From Ancylobacter novellus (GTDB lineage: Bacteria > Pseudomonadota > Alphaproteobacteria > Rhizobiales > Methylopilaceae), in NCBI GenBank assembly GCA_003241695.1, contig QFPN01000004.1:496001-560000 (forward strand): DNA of 64,000 bases, in the 5' to 3' direction. The position numbers and the translations under genes were made by a program. The notes beneath the pieces are model-generated. The model saw only the letters and a program-made list of their open reading frames with translations. It was not told where the DNA came from and made no database searches. This document shows positions 9,284-17,681 of this stretch, piece after piece. How positions within the stretch are numbered: the stretch's first letter is position 1; every line of letters begins with the position of its first letter.

Positions 9284-9359
9284 GGGCTCGCGCCGGCTTG
9301 GCGAGGCGACGGCGGACGGGCTCTGGGCCTGACGCGGTCAAGGACGAACGACAGGGACG

Positions 9360-10106
9360 ATGGCCGGCGCAACCGATCCGATCCACCAGTTCAACATCGT
9401 CCCCCTGATCGGCGACGGCTCCCTCGCATTCACAAATTCGGCGGCCTACATGGCCGCGATCGTCGTGGTCAGCGTCGGCTTCCTGCTGCTCGCGACCTCG
9501 AGCCGCACGCTCGTGCCGGGGCGCCTCCAGTCGCTCGCCGAGCTCTCCTACGAATTCGTGGCCGACACGATCGGGCAGACCGCCGGCAAGGCCGGCATGC
9601 GCTTCTTCCCGTTCGTGTTCTCGCTCTTCATGTTCGTGCTGGTCGCGAACGTGATCGGCCTCATCCCCTACACCTTCACCGTCACCAGCCACATCATCGT
9701 CACCTTCGCGCTGGCGATGCTCGTGATCCTGACCGTGATCGTCTACGGCTTCATGAAGCACGGGCTGGGTTTCCTGAAGCTGTTCGTCCCGCACGGCGTG
9801 CCGGGCTACATCCTGCCGCTCGTGGTTCTGATCGAGGTGATCTCGTTCCTCTCCCGCCCGATCAGCCTCAGCGTCCGTCTCTTCGCCAACATGCTCGCCG
9901 GCCACATCACGCTTAAGGTGTTCGCGGGCTTCGTGGTGATGCTGTCGGCGAGCCTCGGAACCGCCGGCCTTCTGGTCGGCATCCTGCCGCTCGTCATGAC
10001 CGTCGCGATCACCGCGCTCGAGTTCCTGGTCGCGTTCCTGCAGGCCTACGTCTTCACGATCCTGACCTGCATCTACCTGAACGACGCGATCCACCCCGGG
10101 CACTGA
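9360..10106 (+). CDS. atpB: ATP synthase Fo subunit a
   Basis: Subunit a forms the proton half-channels next to the c-ring in the inner membrane. The 248-residue protein has five to six hydrophobic helices. The essential arginine is in SLSVRLFANMLAGH at about residue 174, followed by the last-helix pattern ALEFLVAFLQAYVFTIL that contains the conserved glutamine. The ATG start follows an ACAGGGACG stretch that can serve as a ribosome site. It is preceded by atpI (76-base gap) and followed by atpE (67-base gap). Confidence 0.97.
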   Translation: MAGATDPIHQFNIVPLIGDGSLAFTNSAAYMAAIVVVSVGFLLLATSSRTLVPGRLQSLAELSYEFVADTIGQTAGKAGMRFFPFVFSLFMFVLVANVIGLIPYTFTVTSHIIVTFALAMLVILTVIVYGFMKHGLGFLKLFVPHGVPGYILPLVVLIEVISFLSRPISLSVRLFANMLAGHITLKVFAGFVVMLSASLGTAGLLVGILPLVMTVAITALEFLVAFLQAYVFTILTCIYLNDAIHPGH

Positions 10107-10173
10107 GCGCGCGAGCGCCAGGCCGCCTTCACCTGATCCCGAGAACATCCGGACGACCCCAAGGAGCAGAACT

Positions 10174-10398
10174 ATGGAAGATATGGGCAAGTACATCGGC
10201 GCTGGCCTCGCCACGCTCGGCATGGGCGGCGCCGGCATCGGCGTGGGCTCGATCTTCGCGGCCTACCTCGCCGGCGCACTGCGCAACCCCTCGGCCGCCG
10301 ACGGCCAGTTCGCCCGCCTGATCTTCGGCTTCGCCGTGACGGAAGCGCTCGGCATCTTCTCGCTGCTGGTCGCGCTGCTCCTGCTGTTCGCCGTCTGA
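10174..10398 (+). CDS. atpE: ATP synthase Fo subunit c
   Basis: Subunit c forms the rotating proteolipid ring. The 74-residue hairpin has the glycine-rich first helix (GAGLATLGMGGAGIGVGSIF), the polar loop with the conserved R-N-P (LRNPSA), and a second helix with the proton-binding glutamate E57 in FAVTEALGIFSLL. A strong AAGGAG ribosome site stands eight bases before the ATG, as expected for a subunit needed in many copies. I see no sodium-binding signature, so proton coupling is likely. Confidence 0.97.
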   Translation: MEDMGKYIGAGLATLGMGGAGIGVGSIFAAYLAGALRNPSAADGQFARLIFGFAVTEALGIFSLLVALLLLFAV

Positions 10399-10475
10399 TC
10401 AGCGACGCCGACCAAGACACCCTGTTTGCGCGGCGTCCCGGCCTTCCGGGCGCCGCGTAAGCCTACGGAGCCGTG

Positions 10476-11096
10476 ATGTTCGAGAAGATCGGGCCCTCCA
10501 GCCTCTACGTCCTCGCGCAGGCCGACCATGGCGCGCCGGCCGAGCACGCCGCCGCGCCCGCCGAGACCCACGCGGGCACGGAAGCGCATGGCGGCGGCCA
10601 CAAGGAGCCGTTTCCGCCGTTCAACAGCGCGACCTTCGCCGGCCAGCTGTTCTGGCTCGCGATCTTCTTCGGCCTGCTCTACGTGCTGATGAAGAAGGTC
10701 GCGCTGCCGCGCGTCCAGAACATCCTCGAAGGCCGCGCCGAGCGCATCGAGGGCGACTTCGCCGAGGCGAACCGCCTCAAGGGCGAGACCGACGAAGCGA
10801 TCGCGGCCTATGAAAAGACGCTCGCCGACGCGCGCGCCGAAGGCCACCGCATCGCGGCCGAGGTTCACGAGCAGGTTTCGAAGGAAGCCGAGACGCACCG
10901 CGCCAGCCTCGAGAGCGAGCTGAACGCCAAGCTCGACGCTTCGGACCGGCAGATCGCCGACGCCAAGGCGTCCGCGCTCGGCAACGTCCGCGGCATCGCG
11001 GTCGACGCCGCCTCGGCGATCGTCGAGCGCCTCACCGGCCGCCCCGCCCAGGGCGGCGAGATCGAGACGGCGGTCGACGCCGCTCTCGCCCGCTGA
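10476..11096 (+). CDS. atpF': ATP synthase Fo subunit b' (b-prime)
   Basis: Alphaproteobacteria and phototrophs use a heterodimeric stator made of b and b'. This 206-residue protein has an N-terminal extension rich in Ala and His (residues 10-45), one membrane helix (FAGQLFWLAIFFGLLYVLMKK) and a long charged helix that would dimerise with AtpF. I chose ATG 10476 because GGAG sits five bases upstream; the overlapping GTG at 10473 is too close to it. It is a diverged relative of the next gene, from an old duplication shared by the group. Confidence 0.92.
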   Translation: MFEKIGPSSLYVLAQADHGAPAEHAAAPAETHAGTEAHGGGHKEPFPPFNSATFAGQLFWLAIFFGLLYVLMKKVALPRVQNILEGRAERIEGDFAEANRLKGETDEAIAAYEKTLADARAEGHRIAAEVHEQVSKEAETHRASLESELNAKLDASDRQIADAKASALGNVRGIAVDAASAIVERLTGRPAQGGEIETAVDAALAR

Positions 11097-11104
11097 CGGA
11101 GACG

Positions 11105-11590
11105 ATGATGGGAACCGCCGAAATCTGGGTTCTGGTCGCCTTCGTGATCTTCCTCGGAATCGTCGTCTATGTCGGCGCTCCGGGCAAGATCATGGCCGCC
11201 CTCGACTCCCGCGCCGCCAAGATCAAGGCCGATCTCGACGAGGCCCGCGCCCTGCGCGAGGAGGCGGTCCGCGTGCTCGCCGACTACAAGCGCAAGCGCG
11301 AGGAGGCCGAGAAGGAGGCGCTGGAGATCGTCGCGACCGCCCGCAAGGACGCCGCGGGTTACGCCGCCGACGCCAAGGCGAAGGCCGAGGAGTTCGTCGC
11401 CCGCCGCACCAAGGCCGCCGAGCAGAAGATCGCGCTCGCCGAGACCCAGGCGGTCGCCGAGGTCCGGGCCGCCGCGGCCGACGCCGCCTCCGCCGCAGCC
11501 GAGATCGTGCTCGCCGGAAAGGCCAAGCTGGAATACGGCGAGGAGCTGTTCCAGAAGGGTCTGTCGGAAGTCCGGTCCAAGCTGAACTGA
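11105..11590 (+). CDS. atpF: ATP synthase Fo subunit b
   Basis: Subunit b is the second half of the peripheral stalk. The 161-residue protein begins with one membrane helix (EIWVLVAFVIFLGIVVYVG) followed by a long Ala/Glu/Lys/Arg helix without breaks, the usual b-subunit layout. Two ATG codons lie in tandem at 11105 and 11108; GGAG at 11098-11101 fits the second slightly better. The gene is the last of the Fo operon and is followed by a strong terminator. No F1 genes are present here, which fits the split arrangement usual in alphaproteobacteria. Confidence 0.94.
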   Translation: MMGTAEIWVLVAFVIFLGIVVYVGAPGKIMAALDSRAAKIKADLDEARALREEAVRVLADYKRKREEAEKEALEIVATARKDAAGYAADAKAKAEEFVARRTKAAEQKIALAETQAVAEVRAAAADAASAAAEIVLAGKAKLEYGEELFQKGLSEVRSKLN

Positions 11591-11620
11591 GCTGGGCCTG
11601 CTCCGTCGCTCAAGGAAACG

Positions 11621-11650
11621 AGGCCGCCTCCGGGCGGCCTTTTCGTTTTC
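11621..11650 (+). terminator. Rho-independent terminator after atpF
   Basis: A perfect eight-base stem (AGGCCGCC at 11621-11628, GGCGGCCT at 11633-11640) closes the loop TCCG and is followed by TTTCGTTTTC. It lies 30 bases after the atpF stop and 19 bases before the end of the convergent GFA gene, so it closes the atp operon. The opposite side has only a weak T stretch. Confidence 0.85.
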
Positions 11651-11659
11651 GGCGACAGC

Positions 11660-11986
11660 TCAGACCGAGGCGTCGTCCTCGACGATCCTCGGGATCGCGT
11701 CGAGGTCCAGCCCCTCGAGCATCCTCGCGTTGACGCCGCACTCGGGATAGGCGCCGCGCGGACGCCACGCCATCACGCAGCCGCACGCGGCGCAGCGATG
11801 GAACTCGATCGCCTTGCGACCCCAGATATAGGTCTCGGTCTCCCCCGTGATCACGACGTCGTCGACCTGATAATAAGCCCAGAGGGCGCCGTATCGCCGG
11901 CAGATCGAGCATCGGCATTCGGTCACGTCCTTAGGCCGAGTCGGCACGCTCAGCCGAACCGCTCCGCAGTGGCAGCAGCCTTCCAT
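11660..11986 (-). CDS. GFA-family (CENP-V/GFA domain) zinc protein
   Basis: A 108-residue protein of the family named for glutathione-dependent formaldehyde-activating enzyme. It has the zinc-ligand pattern of the fold: CHCGAVRL near the N-terminus (C4, C5, C7), CRCSICRRYGALW at residues 25-37 and CAACGC near residue 69. Most proteins of this family are uncharacterised and the formaldehyde role should not be assumed. The ATG at 11986 opens directly onto the conserved MEGCCHCGAV start. It is convergent with the atp operon and divergent from the beta-lactamase gene. Confidence 0.85.
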   Translation of the reverse strand: MEGCCHCGAVRLSVPTRPKDVTECRCSICRRYGALWAYYQVDDVVITGETETYIWGRKAIEFHRCAACGCVMAWRPRGAYPECGVNARMLEGLDLDAIPRIVEDDASV

Positions 11987-12094
11987 CGCGGCGCTCCATG
12001 GCTTAGGCCCGACAGGATCGGCCGACGACCCAGCGCTTGTCGAGGCCGCGCTTCAAACTTCCGCCGCGCGTCGGCGGGAGGCCGGAGATCTCCG

Positions 12095-12988
12095 ATGCGA
12101 AGACGGACCGTTCTCGCCGGCGGCGTCGCCTTCTTCGCATGCGGAGCCCGGTCCGGGGCGCGGGCGCAGGGAGCCGCGTCGGCCCCTGCTCGCTTCGCCG
12201 AGACGATCAAAGCGCTTGAGGCTCGAAGCGGCGGCAGGCTGGGCGTCGCCCTGCTGGAGGTCGGCGGCGGCCTTCGCCTCGCGCATCGCGGCGGCGAGCG
12301 CTTTCCGATGTGCTCCACTTTCAAGGCCCTGCTGGCCGCCGCCGTGCTCGCCCGCGTCGACCGCGGCGAGGAGACGACCGACCGCCGGATCGAGATCCCG
12401 GCCTCCGCCATTCTCGACGGCTCGCCCTTCTCGTCGGCCCGCGCGGGCGCCGACGCCTCCGTCGCCGAACTCTGCGAGGCGTCCATGACGCTGAGCGACA
12501 ACGCCGCCGCAAACCTGCTGCTGCCGTCGGTCGGCGGGCCGCAAGGCCTGACGCGCTTCCTGCGCTCGATCGACGACCCCGTGACGCGACTTGACCGGAT
12601 CGAGCCCGCGCTCAACGAGGCTGCGCCCGGCGACCCGCGCGACACGACCTCCCCGGCCGCGATGGCGGCGACGCTCGCGACGCTGGTGTTCGGCGAGACG
12701 CTGACGCCGTTTTCGCGCGGGGCGCTGGTTCGCTGGCTGATCGACGCCCGCACCGGCGGCAAGCGGCTGCGCGCCGGCCTACCGCCCGACTGGACCGCCG
12801 GCGACAAGACCGGCGCCGGCCCGAACGGAACGACCAACGACGTCGCCGTGCTGTGGCCGCCCGCCGGACAGCCGCTGGTTCTCGCCTGCTATCTCACGGG
12901 ATCGGCGCTCGACGCCGCGGGCCGCGACGCGATCCACGCCGACGTGGCGCGGGCGGCTGTCGCGGAGCTTTCGCCCCGTCCCGAATAG
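12095..12988 (+). CDS. Class A (serine) beta-lactamase
   Basis: A periplasmic serine hydrolase expected to open beta-lactam rings. From ATG 12095 (ribosome site GGAG upstream) it has 297 residues and an N-terminal export signal with MRRRTVLAGG, possibly twin-arginine. All class A motifs are present: S74-T-F-K77 in MCSTFK, SDN at 134-136, E170-x-x-L-N174 in the omega loop, and KTG at 238-240. C73 precedes the active serine, but the position two after KTG is glycine, so the disulfide typical of KPC/SME carbapenemases is absent. The gene is single, with no resistance-island features or adjacent LysR regulator, so it looks like a chromosomal enzyme. The substrate range cannot be deduced. Confidence 0.9.
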   Translation: MRRRTVLAGGVAFFACGARSGARAQGAASAPARFAETIKALEARSGGRLGVALLEVGGGLRLAHRGGERFPMCSTFKALLAAAVLARVDRGEETTDRRIEIPASAILDGSPFSSARAGADASVAELCEASMTLSDNAAANLLLPSVGGPQGLTRFLRSIDDPVTRLDRIEPALNEAAPGDPRDTTSPAAMAATLATLVFGETLTPFSRGALVRWLIDARTGGKRLRAGLPPDWTAGDKTGAGPNGTTNDVAVLWPPAGQPLVLACYLTGSALDAAGRDAIHADVARAAVAELSPRPE

Positions 12989-13033
12989 AACGCGAGCGTC
13001 GCTGCGAGACGTTCGGGCGCGTCAGTTCCGTCG

Positions 13034-14008
13034 TCAGTTCGCCTGGGCGGTGCGCTGATTCGGGGTCTGGGCCGCGGCCTGCGTCTGCGGCCGGGGCTGC
13101 TGGCGTGAGGCCGCGGCCTGCGGACGGGAAGCGCGCGCCGCCGGCGCCTGCTTCACGCGTTCGGCGTCGAGCGCGGCGTCGCGGCGGGCCGTGAAGCTTT
13201 CGGCCGCCCGGGCCATCGGGTTGCCCGAAACCGTGGTCGTCACGGTCGGCGGAGCCGCGAGCGGACGCGCCGAGACGGTCACGCCCGAAGGATCGCCCGC
13301 CGCCTGTCCTGCGAGTTGCTGCGGCCGCCGAACGGCGGCGTCGCGCGCCCGGCTAACCGCGCCGGCGCGGGCGGAGCGATAGCGCTTGGTGGATTTGACG
13401 CGCCGCGCGGGCCCCGCCTGTTCGACTTCGCCCTCGTCCGACGAAGCCACGTTCGCGTCGCCGGGCTCCAGCCCGACGACGATCGTCCAGCCGCCATAAC
13501 CCGACACGGTCGGAGGCGGCAGCGAGACGTTCTCCTCGACGTGCCGGAAAGAGACCTTCTGCACGCCTTCGGGCATGTCGACGGTGAGGTTGATTCGCCG
13601 GGTCTCGATTTCGCGACCCTCGGCGTCCTTCACGTGAATGGTCATGGGAGCCTCGATCGCGGCGGCGCGGTCGGCGCGCTTGCGCGCGCCCTCTCCCACC
13701 AGCGCGATCTTGCAGATCGTCTCGGCGCCGAGATCCGCGCAGTCGCGGGCGAGCGCGTCGAGCGTGGCCTCCGCGCCGCCGGCCTTGCGGCTGTCGCCGT
13801 CCGGCGCGACCTCGACCTTGGGCAGAGAGGGGTCGTCAGCCGGCCGGGCCGCGACGCCGCCCGACACCAGGGCGACGGCCTGCTGCAGGGACGGATCGGC
13901 CGGCGTCTGGCCGCCCGCCGATCCGGCGTCGACCGCGAGCGCGCTCGTCGCCGTCGCGAGGGAAGCGGCCGCGCCGAGAGCGAAGGCCGCGCGCATCAAT
14001 CCGGACAT
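13034..14008 (-). CDS. Secreted protein of unknown function with a long Ala/Gln/Pro-rich tail
   Basis: I do not recognise this family. The 324-residue product begins with a signal peptide (MSGLMRAAFALGAAASLATATSALA). A globular segment at about residues 75-180 carries two cysteines (C89 and C98, in LARDCADLGAETICKIALV) and ends with GYGGWTIVVGLEPGD. The last 140 residues are basic and rich in Ala, Gln, Pro and Arg and look disordered. The ATG at 14008 has AAGGA five bases upstream. The next upstream gene, pepF, ends at 14127 on the same strand. It could be a cell-wall-associated protein, but nothing shows it directly. Confidence 0.7.
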   Translation of the reverse strand: MSGLMRAAFALGAAASLATATSALAVDAGSAGGQTPADPSLQQAVALVSGGVAARPADDPSLPKVEVAPDGDSRKAGGAEATLDALARDCADLGAETICKIALVGEGARKRADRAAAIEAPMTIHVKDAEGREIETRRINLTVDMPEGVQKVSFRHVEENVSLPPPTVSGYGGWTIVVGLEPGDANVASSDEGEVEQAGPARRVKSTKRYRSARAGAVSRARDAAVRRPQQLAGQAAGDPSGVTVSARPLAAPPTVTTTVSGNPMARAAESFTARRDAALDAERVKQAPAARASRPQAAASRQQPRPQTQAAAQTPNQRTAQAN

Positions 14009-14126
14009 GAGATCCTTAACCCCGGCAATCCGAAAGCCCGTCGCGTTAACTCATTCGCGACGAATCAGGCCGAATTGCGGAAAAGACTCAGTCAAGTCAA
14101 GACGCGCGCGGCGACTCTGCGGCGTT

Positions 14127-15914
14127 TTAGCCCTCCATGGCCTCCAATTCGCCGATCATCCGCTCGATCAGCCCCAATCCCGTGGACCAGAAGGCCGGAT
14201 CGGCGGCGTCGAGGCCGAAGGGCTTCAGCAGCTCGGAATGGTGCTTGGTGCCGCCTGCCGACAGCATCGCGAAGTAGCGCTCGGCGAAGCCGTCCGCCGC
14301 GTTCTCGTAGACCGCGTAGAGCGAGTTCACGAGGCAGTCCCCGAAGGCGTAGGCATAGACGTAGAACGGCGAATGGATGAAGTGGGAGATGTACACCCAG
14401 AAGGTCTCGTACCCCTCGCCGAGCCGGATCGACGGCCCGAGGCTCTCCGACTGAACCTCAAGCCAGATCTCGCCGATGCGCTCGGCCGGAAGCTCGCCGT
14501 TCTTGCGCTCAAGATGGATCTTCCGTTCGAAGGTGTAAAAGGCGATCTGGCGGACCACCGTGTTCAGCATGTCCTCGACCTTGCCGGCGAGCATGGCCTT
14601 GCGCTGCGCCGGCTCGGTCGTCTTCGCGAGCATGGCGCGGAAGGTCAGCATCTCGCCGAAGACCGAGGCCGTTTCCGCAAGGGTGAGCGGCGTCGGAGCC
14701 ATCAGCGCGCCATTGTGACCGGCGAGAACCTGATGGACGCCATGGCCGAGCTCATGGGCGAGCGTCATCACGTCGCGCGGCCGGCCGAGATAGTTGAGCA
14801 GCACGTAAGGGTGGGCCGACGGCACGGTCGGATGCGCGAAGGCGCCGGGCGCCTTGCCGGGCCGCGCGGGCGCGTCGATCCAGCGCTCGTCGAAGAAGCG
14901 GCGGGCGATGTCGGCCATCTCCGGCGCGAAGCCGCCATAGGCGCCGAGCACCGTGTCGCGCGCCTCCTCCCACGGGATCACCCGCGACGGCGCCGTCGGC
15001 AGCGGGGCGTTGCGGTCCCAATGGTTCAGCGCATCCATGCCGAACCACTTGGCCTTCAGCGCGTAATAGCGGTGCGACAGCCGCGGATAGGCGTCGCGAA
15101 CCGCCGTCACCAGCGCGTCCACCACCTCGCGCTCGACGCGGTTGGAGAGGTGGCGGCTGTCGGCGATGTCCTCGAACGACCGCCAGCGGTCCGAGATCTC
15201 CTTGTCCTTGGCGAGCACGTTGGCGACCAGCGCGAAGGTCCGCTCGTTCGCCTTGAAGGTTTCGGCGAGCGCGCCCGCGGCCCGTTCGCGGACGGCGGGG
15301 TTCGAATCCTGGAGCTGGTTCAGCGTCGGCTCGAGCGTCAGCGTCTCGTCGCCGACCTTGAAGCGCATCGCCGAGACCGTCTCGTCGAACAGCCGGCGCC
15401 AGGCAGAGCCGCCGGTCACGGACTTTTCATGGAAGAGCTGCTCGACGCGATCCTCGAGCTGGTGCGGCCGCTCCTTGCGGACGTCGTCGAGGAACGGGCG
15501 GTAATGCGCGAGCCCCACATCCTTCAGCGCCGCGTCGAGAACGGCGTCGTCGAGACGATTGAGCTCGAGCGTGAAGAACAGGAGATGCGACCAGACGTCG
15601 GTCAGCTTCTGCTGGGCGTCGCCGTAGAACTTGGAGCGCTTCGGGTCCGAGGTGTCTTCCGAATAGACGAGGCCGGCATAGGAGGCGACGCGGCCGGTGA
15701 GGTCGTCGATCGCCTCGAAATCCTCGACCGCCTTGAGCAGTCCGCCGGACGCCGCGAGTTCGGCGAGCCTTCCCTTGTAGGCGCTCTCGAACGCCTTCGC
15801 GTCAGCGAGGCAGCGTTCGAAATCGGCCTGGAGCTCGGGCGCGTCCGTGCCGGAATAAAGATGGGCGAGGTTCCATTCGGGCAGAGGCCCGAGGGCTGCG
15901 GCGGAAGTGGACAA
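14127..15914 (-). CDS. pepF: Oligoendopeptidase F (M3 metallopeptidase)
   Basis: A cytosolic zinc peptidase of the M3B family that cuts short peptides, used in peptide recycling. The 595-residue protein has the N-terminal helical domain and the catalytic domain with HELGHGVHQ near residue 386, giving the HExxH zinc site; the third ligand is expected in the LAETASVFGEM helix about 27 residues later. It lacks a signal peptide. The start is TTG at 15914, the only start codon before the conserved PLPEWNLAHLY segment, with GAAAGG ten bases upstream. It is divergent from the sigma-54 regulator gene. Confidence 0.93.
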   Translation of the reverse strand: MSTSAAALGPLPEWNLAHLYSGTDAPELQADFERCLADAKAFESAYKGRLAELAASGGLLKAVEDFEAIDDLTGRVASYAGLVYSEDTSDPKRSKFYGDAQQKLTDVWSHLLFFTLELNRLDDAVLDAALKDVGLAHYRPFLDDVRKERPHQLEDRVEQLFHEKSVTGGSAWRRLFDETVSAMRFKVGDETLTLEPTLNQLQDSNPAVRERAAGALAETFKANERTFALVANVLAKDKEISDRWRSFEDIADSRHLSNRVEREVVDALVTAVRDAYPRLSHRYYALKAKWFGMDALNHWDRNAPLPTAPSRVIPWEEARDTVLGAYGGFAPEMADIARRFFDERWIDAPARPGKAPGAFAHPTVPSAHPYVLLNYLGRPRDVMTLAHELGHGVHQVLAGHNGALMAPTPLTLAETASVFGEMLTFRAMLAKTTEPAQRKAMLAGKVEDMLNTVVRQIAFYTFERKIHLERKNGELPAERIGEIWLEVQSESLGPSIRLGEGYETFWVYISHFIHSPFYVYAYAFGDCLVNSLYAVYENAADGFAERYFAMLSAGGTKHHSELLKPFGLDAADPAFWSTGLGLIERMIGELEAMEG

Positions 15915-16110
15915 AGGGCGCGAACCTTTCGGTCGTCTCGGACGGGTCGCCGGTCTGGGCGGGATCCCGATATCGCAATCCCCCGCGCCGCGTTCAACAG
16001 GCGCGCGCCGTCTCCCGCCTCGGGCTTAAGCGCGCATTTACCCTGACCCCGGATGCTGCGGGGACGCCCACATCCGCCGCCTCCCGAAGACGCGCCGCGA
16101 AAGTCCCTGA

Positions 16111-17604
16111 ATGAACGCCGTGGTGCTCATCGTCGACGACGACCCGGTCCAGCGGCGCCTGCTCGAATCCCAGGTCCGCCGCTTCGGATACGACGCGCGC
16201 ACGGCCGAAGACGGCGAGGAGGCGATCGAGGCGCTGACCCAGCGCGGCGCGGCCTACGACCTCGTCATCCTCGACCTCGTGATGCCCGGGCTGGACGGGA
16301 TCGGCGTGATGGCGCGCATGCGCGAGCTCGGCCTCGCGACGCCGGTCATCGTCCAGACCGCGAACGGCTCGATCGACGCCGTCGTCGGCGCGATGCGGGC
16401 GGGCGCCTGCGATTTCGTGGTCAAGCCGGTCGGCCCCGAACGCCTTCAGGTCTCGATCCGCAACGCGTTACGCGCCGAGGCGCTGTCGGGCGAGATCCGC
16501 CGCATTGGACGGCGGGCGAACGGCACGCTGACGTTCCGCGACCTGCCGACCCGCGCGCCCGAAATGGCCGAGGCGCGCCGTCTCGCCGAACGGGCGGCCG
16601 CGTCCGGCATCCCGGTCCTGATCGAGGGAGAGTCCGGCGTCGGCAAGGAACTGCTGGCGCGCGCGATCGCCGGCTCGGGCGATCGGCGCGGCAAGCCTTT
16701 CGTGCCCGTGAACTGCGGCGCGCTTCCTCACACTCTCGTGGAATCGATTCTGTTCGGCCACGAGAAGGGCGCGTTCACCGGCGCCACCGACCGTCATGTC
16801 GGCAAGTTCGTCGAAGCCCATGGCGGCACACTGTTTCTCGACGAGATCGGCGACCTGCCGCCGGAAGCGCAGGTCAAGCTGCTGCGCGCGATCCAGGAGG
16901 GCGAGGTCGACCCCGTGGGCGCGAAGCGCTCCGTGAAGGTCGACATCCGCATCATCTCGGCCACCAATCGCGATCTTCTCGCACGCGTCCGCGAAGGCGC
17001 GTTCCGCGAGGATCTCTATTATCGCCTCAGCGTCTTTCCGCTGCGCGTGCCGCCGCTTCGGGCGCGCCGGGCGGACCTGCGCGACCTCGCCCGCCGCTTC
17101 ATCCTGCGCTTCGCCGCGGAAGAAAGCCGGCCGGCGACCGACCTTTCGCCCGCCGCGCTCGCTTTGCTCGAACGCCATGACTGGCCGGGCAACGTGCGCG
17201 AACTCGAAAACGCGGTCTTCCGCGCCGTCGTGCTGTCCGAAGGCGCCGAGCTCAAGCCGGCCGACTTCCCGCAGATCGCCGCGCTCGTCGGCCTCGCGCC
17301 GGAAGAAGTCGAGGAGCCCGCGTCGACGCTGTCGCTCGCCCTCGATCTTGAAGAGCCGGAGCTCGAGCGCCGCGCCGACGCGCCCGCTCTTCCGCTGTTT
17401 TTCGCGGATGGGCGGCTGCGGACGCTCGAGGCGATCGAGGCCGACGCCATCCGCTACGCGATCCGCCATCTGGGCGGACAGATGACCGAAGTCGCCCGCC
17501 GCCTCGGCATCGGGCGCTCGACGCTCTACCGGCGGATCAAGGATCTCGGGCTCGAAGACGAATGTGGCGAGCGCGACACGGGCGGCGGCGAAGCCGTCGC
17601 CTGA
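16111..17604 (+). CDS. Sigma-54-dependent response regulator (NtrC family)
   Basis: A 497-residue two-component activator. The N-terminal receiver domain has the acidic pocket VDDD at residues 8-11 and the phosphorylation site D55 in VILDLVMPG. The AAA+ domain has Walker A GESGVGKE near 172, the sigma-54-contact motif GAFTGA near 221, and Walker B GGTLFLDEIGD near 242. A Fis-type helix-turn-helix closes the protein (TEVARRLGIGRSTLYRRIKDLGL). No histidine kinase gene is adjacent, so its sensor is encoded elsewhere. It is followed after 77 bases by the YcbB-type L,D-transpeptidase gene, but I see no clear -24/-12 promoter in that gap, so control of its neighbour is only a guess. Confidence 0.93.
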   Translation: MNAVVLIVDDDPVQRRLLESQVRRFGYDARTAEDGEEAIEALTQRGAAYDLVILDLVMPGLDGIGVMARMRELGLATPVIVQTANGSIDAVVGAMRAGACDFVVKPVGPERLQVSIRNALRAEALSGEIRRIGRRANGTLTFRDLPTRAPEMAEARRLAERAAASGIPVLIEGESGVGKELLARAIAGSGDRRGKPFVPVNCGALPHTLVESILFGHEKGAFTGATDRHVGKFVEAHGGTLFLDEIGDLPPEAQVKLLRAIQEGEVDPVGAKRSVKVDIRIISATNRDLLARVREGAFREDLYYRLSVFPLRVPPLRARRADLRDLARRFILRFAAEESRPATDLSPAALALLERHDWPGNVRELENAVFRAVVLSEGAELKPADFPQIAALVGLAPEEVEEPASTLSLALDLEEPELERRADAPALPLFFADGRLRTLEAIEADAIRYAIRHLGGQMTEVARRLGIGRSTLYRRIKDLGLEDECGERDTGGGEAVA

Positions 17605-17681
17605 ACGCGCGGCCGAGGAACGACGTTGTTGTATTTGAGGCTCGGGGCACGCATCGTCCGGGGCACGACGAGGAAAAATCG

